A stretch of DNA of 6,317 bases from Burkholderiales bacterium (GTDB taxonomy: Bacteria > Pseudomonadota > Gammaproteobacteria > Burkholderiales > Casimicrobiaceae), in the NCBI GenBank assembly GCA_031277445.1, contig JAITMH010000095.1, positions 1 through 6,317 of the forward strand. Reading direction: 5' to 3'. The notes under the pieces are model-generated. The model made no database searches. It was not told where the DNA came from and saw only the letters and a list, made by a program, of their open reading frames with translations. The number at the start of each line of letters is the position of its first letter. Position 1 is the stretch's first letter. Positions 1 to 4,674 of the stretch are shown here, one piece after another. The translations under genes and the position numbers were made by a program.

Positions 1-227
1 CAGACCTGCCGCCAGGAGGCTTTCTGTACGGCGACCCGCAACCTCTGCCCGCCAATTTGCCGACAGCACTGGGCGCAGCGTCGCCGTGCGTCGCGTTCCA
101 GGGTTGCGATAAGCCCGAAGTCTGGTGCCCGATTCCTGCGGCGCCGGAACCGCCGCCAACAGATAATCACTCACAATGGCCATACGCCGCGCAGGTGACT
201 TGGGAGTTTTTCGCGCAACAGCCATAA
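1..227 (+). CDS. C-terminal fragment of a secreted PHB-depolymerase-type esterase (5' end outside window)
   Basis: An open frame runs from base 3 (the window starts mid-gene) to a TAA at 225-227, giving 74 visible residues. The tail contains PCVAFQGCDKPEVWC, then DNHSQWPYAAQVTWEFFAQ and the stop. A cysteine-rich stretch of the form C-x3-G-C-x4-VWC, followed by a His next to a WP and ending in a W-x-FF helix, resembles the C-terminus of LpqC/polyhydroxybutyrate-depolymerase or feruloyl-esterase-like alpha/beta hydrolases. In that family the late His is the catalytic triad histidine and the cysteines form disulfides in an exported enzyme. The Ser and Asp of the triad would lie upstream and cannot be seen, so substrate (PHB, feruloyl ester or other) is undetermined. 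The strong terminator just downstream supports this being the true end of a transcription unit. The family call is inferred from motif spacing only. Confidence 0.6.
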   Translation, partial: DLPPGGFLYGDPQPLPANLPTALGAASPCVAFQGCDKPEVWCPIPAAPEPPPTDNHSQWPYAAQVTWEFFAQQP

Positions 228-231
228 CGTT

Positions 232-250
232 TTTTCACGCTGTGTGAAAA
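232..250. repeat. small inverted repeat TTTTCAC / GTGAAAA
   Basis: TTTTCAC (232-238) and GTGAAAA (244-250) are perfect complements around a 5-nt loop, directly after the esterase stop codon and just before the strong terminator. The stem is AT-rich and probably weak. It may assist termination or be incidental. Confidence 0.35.
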
Positions 251-253
251 GTG

Positions 254-295
254 AATGCCGGCGGCGAGGTGCGTCCGCCGGCATTCTGTTTTTTT
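254..295 (+). terminator. Rho-independent terminator after the esterase gene
   Basis: AATGCCGGCGG (254-264) pairs perfectly with CCGCCGGCATT (275-285), an 11-bp GC-rich stem with a 10-nt loop. It is followed by CTG and a run of seven T (289-295). Stem, loop and U-tract are all in canonical arrangement, 27 nt after the esterase stop. Its U-tract ends only 14 nt before the start of the next reading frame. Confidence 0.9.
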
Positions 296-303
296 GAGAT
301 GGT

Positions 304-308
304 GGAGG
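304..308 (+). promoter_or_regulatory. Shine-Dalgarno GGAGG that decides between two ATGs
   Basis: GGAGG at 304-308 lies 1 nt before the ATG at 310 and 4 nt before the ATG at 313. Both ATGs are in frame and adjacent. The second has the better, though still short, spacing. An in-frame TGA at 295-297 rules out any earlier start. Confidence 0.6.
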
Positions 309-309
309 A

Positions 310-705
310 ATGATGGGAAGTTTGCCTTTGTATCTAAGAGAAAGAATGATTCGGGTTTGGGAGGATGAGCAGCTCACGTCACTGGAGATTTCGCGCCGTT
401 TTAATGTTTCGGAATCGCTCGTCAAGAAGTTGATCGCTCAGAAGAAGGAATTGGGGCATGTGTGCTCGCTGCACGATCATGTGGGACGCAAACCGAAGTT
501 GGGCTTAAAAGATCAAGAACGGTTGCGCCAGTTGGTCGAAAAAGAACCGGGTATCTCTTTGCACGTCATGAAGGAACGATTGCGTCTTTCGTGCTCCATT
601 ACTTCCATTCATCGGGCGCTGCGGCGGATGGGGGTTTTCTTCAGGAACGGGCGCTATGTGACGGCAAACAAGAAAGCCTTTTTGCTGCCTTTCACGATAA
701 GGTAG
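310..705 (+). CDS. Truncated IS630-type transposase N-terminus or stand-alone helix-turn-helix protein
   Basis: The product is 131 aa. Residues 6-45 (YLRER..RVWEDEQLTSLEISRRFNVSESLVKKLI) form a helix-turn-helix with the LRER start and the LTSLEISRRFNVS recognition unit typical of IS630/Tc1-type transposases. A basic GRKPK linker (59-63) leads to a second, winged-helix-like part (66-110, DQERLRQLVEKEPGISLHVM and SIHRALRRMGV). This bipartite paired-like domain normally precedes a DDE catalytic domain in proteins of about 340 aa. Here the frame ends about 20 residues after it (NKKAFLLPFTIR), and no catalytic motif appears in any frame downstream, where a REP-like repeat begins instead. It is therefore a decayed transposase or a domesticated DNA-binding protein. 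It starts 14 nt after a terminator, so own-promoter expression is doubtful. The transposase relation is inferred from motif pattern. Confidence 0.7.
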   Translation: MMGSLPLYLRERMIRVWEDEQLTSLEISRRFNVSESLVKKLIAQKKELGHVCSLHDHVGRKPKLGLKDQERLRQLVEKEPGISLHVMKERLRLSCSITSIHRALRRMGVFFRNGRYVTANKKAFLLPFTIR

Positions 706-713
706 CTCAGCGA

Positions 714-746
714 GTAACCCGGATAAGCGAAGCGCCATCCGGGAAT
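714..746 (+). repeat. REP-like palindromic unit, copy 1 (possible weak terminator)
   Basis: CCCGGAT (718-724) pairs with ATCCGGG (737-743) around AAGCGAAGCGCC. A T5 run (749-753) follows at a distance of five bases, so it could terminate transcription from the HTH gene weakly. The sequence type (GTA-CCCGGATAAGCGAAGCGCCATCCGGG) resembles dispersed intergenic repeats common in proteobacteria. It matches the reverse complement of 811-843 at 28 of 33 positions. Confidence 0.75.
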
Positions 747-754
747 CGTTTTTC

Positions 755-769
755 CGGCGCGAAGCGCCG
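755..769. repeat. Short perfect hairpin CGGCGC-GAA-GCGCCG
   Basis: CGGCGC (755-760) and GCGCCG (764-769) are perfect complements around a GAA loop. The hairpin sits between the two REP-like copies and repeats the GCGAAGCG core found in both of them, so it is probably part of the same composite element. Confidence 0.6.
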
Positions 770-787
770 CTGATTTGAAATCTTTGC

Positions 788-804
788 GATGCTCCGCATC
801 GGAG
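788..804. repeat. Small hairpin in the spacer between the two REP-like copies
   Basis: CTCCG (792-796) pairs with CGGAG (800-804) around a CAT loop. An alternative fold pairs GATGC (788-792) with GCATC (796-800). Either way it adds another palindrome to the composite repeat region. Confidence 0.4.
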
Positions 805-810
805 AGCACA

Positions 811-843
811 ATCCCCGGACGGCGCTTCGCTTGTCCAGGCTAC
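811..843 (-). repeat. REP-like palindromic unit, copy 2 (inverted)
   Basis: The reverse complement of this stretch reads GTAGCCTGGACAAGCGAAGC and continues GCCGTCCGGGGAT. It aligns with copy 1 (714-746) at 28 of 33 positions without gaps, and all five differences are transitions. Two inverted copies with a structured spacer form a BIME-like arrangement. Confidence 0.75.
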
Positions 844-952
844 GCTTCTTCTCCGCCCCTTCGCGTAAACACGCTGTTGTTTTCACACCACCTGCGCAAC
901 CCCAAAATATTCAAAAGGCATTGTAAAAAGACTGTAACTTTTGGCATTGCTG

Positions 953-961
953 TGGTACGAT
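953..961 (+). promoter_or_regulatory. Possible extended -10 promoter (TGGTACGAT)
   Basis: TGG-TACGAT matches the TGn-TAnnnT form of an extended -10, with an AT-rich stretch upstream (906-942). No good -35 hexamer stands at 17 nt (TGTAAC at 933-938 is poor). If active, it would give a leader of nearly 300 nt to lipoprotein A that includes the nested inverted repeat at 1049-1125. Weak prediction. Confidence 0.25.
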
Positions 962-1048
962 CCAAACCGAGTGTCCGGCTTGTTTTTGCTGCACCAGGAG
1001 GCAAGGCCGTTGGGTCACGCTTTGGTTGTACGTCAGGACACAGGTTGC

Positions 1049-1125
1049 GGCCCCCTCTCCCCTGCTCTCCTTGTTGGGCACAAGGAGAGGTATCTAAACG
1101 CCTCCTCTAAGGGGAGAGGGCGGCC
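1049..1125. repeat. Nested inverted repeat (CCCTCTCCCC ... GGGGAGAGGG)
   Basis: The outer arms CCCTCTCCCC (1053-1062) and GGGGAGAGGG (1111-1120) are perfect 10-bp complements, flanked by GGCC at 1049-1052 and 1122-1125. Inside, CTCTCCTTGT (1065-1074) and ACAAGGAGAG (1080-1089) form a second perfect 10-bp stem with a 5-nt loop, TGGGC. The CCCTCTCCCC/GGGGAGAGGG type is a familiar dispersed intergenic element in proteobacterial genomes. It has no U-tract, so it is not a simple terminator. Confidence 0.8.
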
Positions 1126-1226
1126 CAAGTGACTATCGACGAAGTGGCTCATGCCGTCACGCCGCATGGGAAAACCCGGACAGGACACGCAAGTCAGGGT
1201 GCGCAAAGCGAACCCCAATAGCTTCA

Positions 1227-1235
1227 TATTTTCAC
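1227..1235 (+). promoter_or_regulatory. Leader element TATTTTCAC upstream of lipoprotein A
   Basis: TATTTTCAC ends exactly 22 nt before the ATG of the gene at 1258. The identical nonamer occurs at the same distance before the gene at 1839. It could be a U-rich translation-enhancing element, part of a promoter (-10-like TATTTT, though no -35 fits) or a regulator site. The sequence shows only the match and its position. Confidence 0.4.
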
Positions 1236-1257
1236 TTTCTCAAAAAAGGAATACTCG

Positions 1258-1770
1258 ATGAACCGTTTCAAAAAAAGCATCAATATCGCGGCGCTATTGC
1301 TCGCAACTTCTTTCATGGCCGGATGCGACAGCGGAGTGGCCTCCGACACCCATGCCGCCGCCGAAGCGCGCAAGCACGCTGACGCGATCAAAGGCAATGC
1401 CGCCACTTCTTCCGCATGCGCACTGCTCACACGCGAAGAAGCTCATAAAGCTTTGGGAACGAAGGTGTCCAAAGGCAAACCCTCAGGCCCAATGGGAAGC
1501 GCCTGTCAATGGGAATCGACCCGCGATGAAAACCGTTTTATTCAGGTACAGCTTGTGCCCGCCAGGTACTGGGAAGACCGCCACGCTGTCAAGGGATACC
1601 GTCGGTTGGAGGGAATCGGCCAAAAAGCTTACGTCGTTCCTGAACTCGGTGATTGGCTCGTGGCCGTTCAAACACAAAAAGACGCGGTTTTCGTATCGCT
1701 TCCCCAAAAAGGAACATCAGAAGCTGACGCCATCGAACTTGCGAAGATCGTCGTCGAGCGGTTGAAATAA
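1258..1770 (+). CDS. Lipoprotein A, small DUF3558-like periplasmic lipoprotein
   Basis: The product is 170 aa. The N-terminus MNRFKKSINIAALLLATSFMAGC has a basic n-region, a hydrophobic core and a lipobox (MAGC) with the lipidated Cys at 23, so the mature protein should be membrane-anchored in the periplasm. Asp24 follows the Cys, which in E. coli causes inner-membrane retention. A low-complexity Ala-rich linker (27-50) precedes a compact domain: C54-ALLT-REEA, LGTKV (66-70), C83-QW, LEGIGQKAY (117-125) and the end ELAKIVVERLK. The C..LLT..EA..LG...C.W pattern resembles DUF3558-type lipoproteins, and C54/C83 could form a disulfide. No enzymatic motif is visible. The start is supported by AAGGA at 1246-1250, 7 nt upstream. 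It is paralogous to the gene at 2950. Function unknown. Confidence 0.88.
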   Translation: MNRFKKSINIAALLLATSFMAGCDSGVASDTHAAAEARKHADAIKGNAATSSACALLTREEAHKALGTKVSKGKPSGPMGSACQWESTRDENRFIQVQLVPARYWEDRHAVKGYRRLEGIGQKAYVVPELGDWLVAVQTQKDAVFVSLPQKGTSEADAIELAKIVVERLK

Positions 1771-1807
1771 ATACGAATGTATCTCTTTGCACACGCTCCG
1801 AGAATTT

Positions 1808-1816
1808 TATTTTCAC
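1808..1816 (+). promoter_or_regulatory. Leader element TATTTTCAC upstream of the OmpA-domain gene
   Basis: Identical to 1227-1235 and also ending 22 nt before an ATG (1839). Here there is no good Shine-Dalgarno sequence between it and the start (CCTGGGTTTCATC), so a pyrimidine-rich leader element could matter for translation. A TTGCAC at 1787-1792 lies 15 nt upstream of TATTTT, which is short for a sigma-70 promoter. Confidence 0.4.
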
Positions 1817-1838
1817 ACTTTATTTCCTGGGTTTCATC

Positions 1839-2879
1839 ATGAACATACTTTTCGCTTCTTTCCGAAATGTTTTTTCGAGCGCCGCGTGGGTTGTTGTGGC
1901 GCTTGCGTTTTTCGTCACGCCTCTCTACGCCGCCAAATCCGCTGAACCCGGCAAGGATCATCCGCTGGTGGGAAGGTATGAAGGGTCGGTGCTGACCTTC
2001 CATCAAAAACCCAGGTTTGATGAGCTTGACCTGATCAAAGTCCCGATGGACTGGAGAAGCTCCACCAAGCCGGAGGTGCTGCATCTGGAAGGCAATGTCT
2101 CGTTTTATTACTATGATCTTCCCAAGGGCTGCACGACGCTCGAAGTGCAGCGCAATTACGAGAGCAGTCTGAAGGCCAAGGGCCTTGAAATACTGGCCAG
2201 TTGCGGCGCAGCCAACGGCTCGTGCTATACGGACAACGCCGAAAAGAATCCGATCTGGTTCGCGCACGCACTCAAGAACGCCACGCTCTGGGCCGAGGCG
2301 AAGTATCCAAACGGCAACTGGATTCTCAGTGATGGCGGAATAGGTTATGCGTGCGAAGAGGGAAGCACACGCTATCTGCATGCCAAACGCGAGGCCAACG
2401 ACGGTACGACGCATGTGAACCTTGTCCTGTGTGATCGCAACACCAGCCGCGCTTACATCGCCGTGGTCGAGAGCAAGGCGATGGAAACCGACAAGATCAC
2501 TTTCCTCGATGCTTCGGCGATGCAAAAGAGTCTGGATGCGACGGGTCGCGTCAACCTCTACGGTATTTACTTCGATACCGACAAAGATGCGGTCAAGTCC
2601 GAATCAAAACCCACCCTCGACGAAATCAGCAAACTGATGCGTGACAACCCGAAGCTGCGCTTGCAGGTGGTAGGGCACACCGATTCAACAGGTAAAGACA
2701 CGCACAACAAGGATTTGTCGAACCGGCGTGCCGCTTCGGTGATTCGTGCGCTCACTCAGGCAGGCATTGACGCCAAGCGTTTTACTTCGCGTGGCGCGGG
2801 CGCGTCCGAGCCGGTCACGGGGAACGATAACGAGGAAGGGCGAGCAAAGAACCGCCGCGTTGAACTGGTGCGGATGTGA
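1839..2879 (+). CDS. OmpA-family peptidoglycan-binding protein with DUF4892-like N-terminal domain
   Basis: The product is 346 aa. It begins with a signal peptide (hydrophobic 14-29, cleavage likely after Ala31 or Ala32 in PLYAAKSAEP), so it is periplasmic or outer-membrane associated. Residues about 38-225 (DHPLVGRYEGS near the start, LEGNVSFYYYDLPKG, then VVESKAMETDKITF) resemble the DUF4892 region of OmpA-family proteins and contain five cysteines (98, 122, 129, 172, 198). Residues 238-344 are a full OmpA C-terminal domain: YGIYFDTDKD, then GHTDSTG, then LSNRRAASV and EGRAKNRRVELV. Asp282 (HTD) and Arg297 (RRAAS) fall at the spacing of the two residues that hold diaminopimelate in Acinetobacter OmpA (Asp271, Arg286), so peptidoglycan binding is likely. 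There is no N-terminal beta-barrel, unlike classical OmpA. The start has a weak Shine-Dalgarno, but the signal peptide fixes it. It lies between two paralogous lipoproteins. Confidence 0.9.
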   Translation: MNILFASFRNVFSSAAWVVVALAFFVTPLYAAKSAEPGKDHPLVGRYEGSVLTFHQKPRFDELDLIKVPMDWRSSTKPEVLHLEGNVSFYYYDLPKGCTTLEVQRNYESSLKAKGLEILASCGAANGSCYTDNAEKNPIWFAHALKNATLWAEAKYPNGNWILSDGGIGYACEEGSTRYLHAKREANDGTTHVNLVLCDRNTSRAYIAVVESKAMETDKITFLDASAMQKSLDATGRVNLYGIYFDTDKDAVKSESKPTLDEISKLMRDNPKLRLQVVGHTDSTGKDTHNKDLSNRRAASVIRALTQAGIDAKRFTSRGAGASEPVTGNDNEEGRAKNRRVELVRM

Positions 2880-2949
2880 CGCCACACCAACCCACGACAC
2901 AGGTACTGCCTGAACCCGATTTTCCCAACCTCCTCAAGCGGAATAACCC

Positions 2950-3492
2950 ATGAAAAGTTTCAGAAAAAGTATAAACATCGCGGTGTTACTGGGTGCCATT
3001 TCTCTCATGGTCGGATGCGACAACGGGGCAGCATCCGGCACCAGCGCAGCCGCCGAAGAGGACAAGTCTGCCGCCACGAGTAAAACCAGCGCCCCCGTTC
3101 AGCCAGAATGCGCCCTGCTTACGAACAAAGAGGTCAGCAAGGCGCTGGCAACGAAGGTGTCCGAAGGCAGGCTCCGTAAAACGGGCAATGGATGTCAGTG
3201 GATTGACATCAGTAAGGACGACACAGGCCGTAACGTCATCGTGAAAATCTATCCCGTTTCAAACTGGTGGGGCGACTTCAATCCCGCGACCGATCGCGTG
3301 CTGGAAGGAATCGGCAAGAAAGCCTACCTCAGCACCACAACCTCCAGCAACGTCGTCATCGGCTGGACAGCGATTGCCCATACAGAAAAAAATGTGGTCA
3401 CGGTGTGGATTTCCAGAGACCCCGCTATAGAGAAAACCGCGCCAGCCTCTGCGACCGAACTGCTGAAGATCGCCGTCGGACGGCTGAAATGA
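2950..3492 (+). CDS. Lipoprotein B, paralogue of lipoprotein A
   Basis: The product is 180 aa. The signal MKSFRKSINIAVLLGAISLMVGC ends in a lipobox-like MVGC with Cys23 and Asp24, as in lipoprotein A (possible inner-membrane retention by the E. coli +2 rule). The Ala/Ser/Thr-rich linker is followed by C54-ALLT-NKE, ATKV (67-70), C82-QW, LEGIGKKAY (118-126) and the end ELLKIAVGRLK. These are the same motifs at nearly the same positions as in lipoprotein A. The middle differs: the B copy has YPVSNWWGDFNPATD where A has VPARYWEDRHAVKG, and it is ten residues longer. The signal sequences are also similar in DNA, which suggests a fairly recent or constrained duplication. A GCGGA at 2938-2942, 7 nt before the ATG, supports the start. 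It begins 70 nt after the OmpA-domain gene and is probably co-transcribed. Function unknown. Confidence 0.87.
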   Translation: MKSFRKSINIAVLLGAISLMVGCDNGAASGTSAAAEEDKSAATSKTSAPVQPECALLTNKEVSKALATKVSEGRLRKTGNGCQWIDISKDDTGRNVIVKIYPVSNWWGDFNPATDRVLEGIGKKAYLSTTTSSNVVIGWTAIAHTEKNVVTVWISRDPAIEKTAPASATELLKIAVGRLK

Positions 3493-3507
3493 ACCCGCAG
3501 ACCCTTG

Positions 3508-3529
3508 GGCTGGGTTGCCAAACCCAGCC
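3508..3529. repeat. Perfect hairpin GGCTGGGTT-GCCA-AACCCAGCC
   Basis: The 9-bp arms at 3508-3516 and 3521-3529 are perfect complements with a 4-nt loop, 15 nt after the lipoprotein B stop. No T-run follows on either strand, so it is not a typical terminator. The GGCTGGGTTTGGCAACCCAGCC sequence (read on the minus strand) resembles a family of dispersed proteobacterial intergenic repeats. It could stabilise the upstream mRNA end or attenuate downstream expression. Confidence 0.75.
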
Positions 3530-3584
3530 TATGCTGGTGCGGATGTAAAAAATATTTCTCTTTCCTCGCTCCAGGGATTCAATC

Positions 3585-4601
3585 ATGACCATCCCCCATT
3601 CTTACCCGTTAACCGCTCGTGACAGCGGCCTTGGTACCGCGATTTCGCTGATGATGAAAAGTCTGCCCTACGCGCTGATGCGCTTCGGCATCCTGATCGC
3701 CTACTCGCTGGCAACGATGGTGTGGCTGGTCGTGATGCTTGGCGGAGCAGCTTGGGCGGGTACGCGCATTGCCTCCGCCTTCGGCGTTGTCTGGTTCATT
3801 GGCTTCGCTGCGGTCGGCGGCTGGATCTGGGCAGCGCTGCTGCGCTATGTCCTCCATCTCGTCGAATGCGGGCATGTCGCAGTGCTTACGGAACTGGTCA
3901 CACGCGGGAGCATCGGCAACGGCAGCGAACCGATGTTCGCTTACGGCAAGCGTATCGTCATCGAGCGTTTCGGCGAAGTGAATGTACTCTTTGCCTTGAA
4001 CCTCCTGGTGCACGGTGTGGTCAATGTTGTGAATCGAATCGTCAAAGGAGTGACCGGCCTTCTGCCCGTTCCGGGGATGGACGCACTGGCGCGTCTGCTG
4101 GCGGCGGTTCTGCGCGCCGCGACCTTCTATCTCGATAAAGTCATCTTTTCCTACAACCTGGCGCGGGCGGATGGCAATCCCTGGGCGGGAGGACGCGATG
4201 GCCTGATCTATTACGCGCAGAACGCCAAACCGATTCTCAAACAAGCGGTCTGGATCGTCATTCTCGACTACGTTCTGAGCGCTTTACTCTGGCTCGTGCT
4301 GCTGATCCCTGCCGCTGCCATCACGCTCATCCTGCCAGCATCGGTACGCGAATGGGGCGGCGTTATCTCGGTCGTGATCGCCATTTTGTTCGCCCTCTCT
4401 GCGCGCAGCGCTTTCATCAAGCCGCTGTTTCTCATCATGGTGATGGTGCGCTTTCTCAATCTGGTCGAACAACAGGAAGTCAACCAGCAATGGGTTGACC
4501 GGCTCAATCAGGTGTCCGACAAATTCCGTGACCTGGGCAAGCGCGCCGTGCAAGCCCTTACGCCTGCCCAAACGCCTGAAAACGTTGCGGATCATCCGTG
4601 A
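3585..4601 (+). CDS. Conserved-looking polytopic inner-membrane protein of unknown function
   Basis: The product is 338 aa and I do not recognise a named family. Hydrophobic segments are at about 32-57 (ending MLGGAAWAG), 64-88 (AFGVVWFIGFAAVGGWIWAA), 134-150, 167-182, 221-250 (VWIVILDYVLSALLWLVLLI) and 258-290. The N-terminal 25 residues and the C-terminal 45 (NLVEQQEVNQQWVDRLNQV, then KFRDLGKR) are soluble, the latter probably a charged amphipathic helix on the cytoplasmic side. Between the segments lie polar stretches that look like conserved loops: ECGHVAVLTELVTRGSIGNG (94-113) and FSYNLARADGNPWAGGRDGL (188-207). AGGGAT at 3572-3577, with ATTCAATC-type spacing before the ATG, supports the start. 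It lies 92 nt after lipoprotein B and 73 nt before the Yip1-like gene, and the pairing with another membrane gene suggests they act together. A channel or scaffold role would be guesswork. Confidence 0.85.
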   Translation: MTIPHSYPLTARDSGLGTAISLMMKSLPYALMRFGILIAYSLATMVWLVVMLGGAAWAGTRIASAFGVVWFIGFAAVGGWIWAALLRYVLHLVECGHVAVLTELVTRGSIGNGSEPMFAYGKRIVIERFGEVNVLFALNLLVHGVVNVVNRIVKGVTGLLPVPGMDALARLLAAVLRAATFYLDKVIFSYNLARADGNPWAGGRDGLIYYAQNAKPILKQAVWIVILDYVLSALLWLVLLIPAAAITLILPASVREWGGVISVVIAILFALSARSAFIKPLFLIMVMVRFLNLVEQQEVNQQWVDRLNQVSDKFRDLGKRAVQALTPAQTPENVADHP

Positions 4602-4674
4602 GCGAACTTCTAAGCGCTCGACACCCCCCCGGACAACCCTCTCATCAACTTTTTACAAACTGACAAAAAAACGT

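Larger units (their letters stand above)
706..1257. other. 552-nt intergenic region made largely of palindromic repeats, no convincing gene
   Basis: Between the HTH gene and lipoprotein A there is no reading frame with protein-like composition. The short frames seen here are rich in Arg/Pro/Ser/Cys and run through repeats. The left third (714-843) is an inverted pair of REP-like units, the middle has an AT-rich stretch (895-945) with a possible extended -10 at 953-961, and 1049-1125 is a nested inverted repeat. The rest, up to the lipoprotein leader at about 1225, shows nothing I can name. Confidence 0.7.

Noticed and set aside
775..1132. Two overlapping + strand frames (111 and 63 codons)
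   Set aside because: They run through the REP-like unit and the nested inverted repeat, are rich in Arg/Pro/Ser/Cys, and have no plausible ribosome binding site.
1668..2525. Minus-strand open frame of 285 codons
   Set aside because: It lies antisense to the OmpA-domain gene and lipoprotein A's end, has no recognisable domain, and the + strand genes here have clear signal peptides and motifs.
3609..4244. Minus-strand open frame of 211 codons
   Set aside because: Antisense to the polytopic membrane protein, with biased polar composition and no motif.
4600..4619. GAGCG / CGCTC inverted repeat after the membrane gene
   Set aside because: Only 5 bp with a 10-nt loop and no T-run. Expected by chance.
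4624..4630. Run of seven C as a possible phase-variable tract
   Set aside because: It is short and intergenic, with no promoter elements placed to be tuned by its length.
4495..4674. 60-codon N-terminal extension of the Yip1-like gene
   Set aside because: It overlaps the previous gene by 107 nt, is basic and non-membrane, and the protein family normally begins at the MNINKIINRV position.
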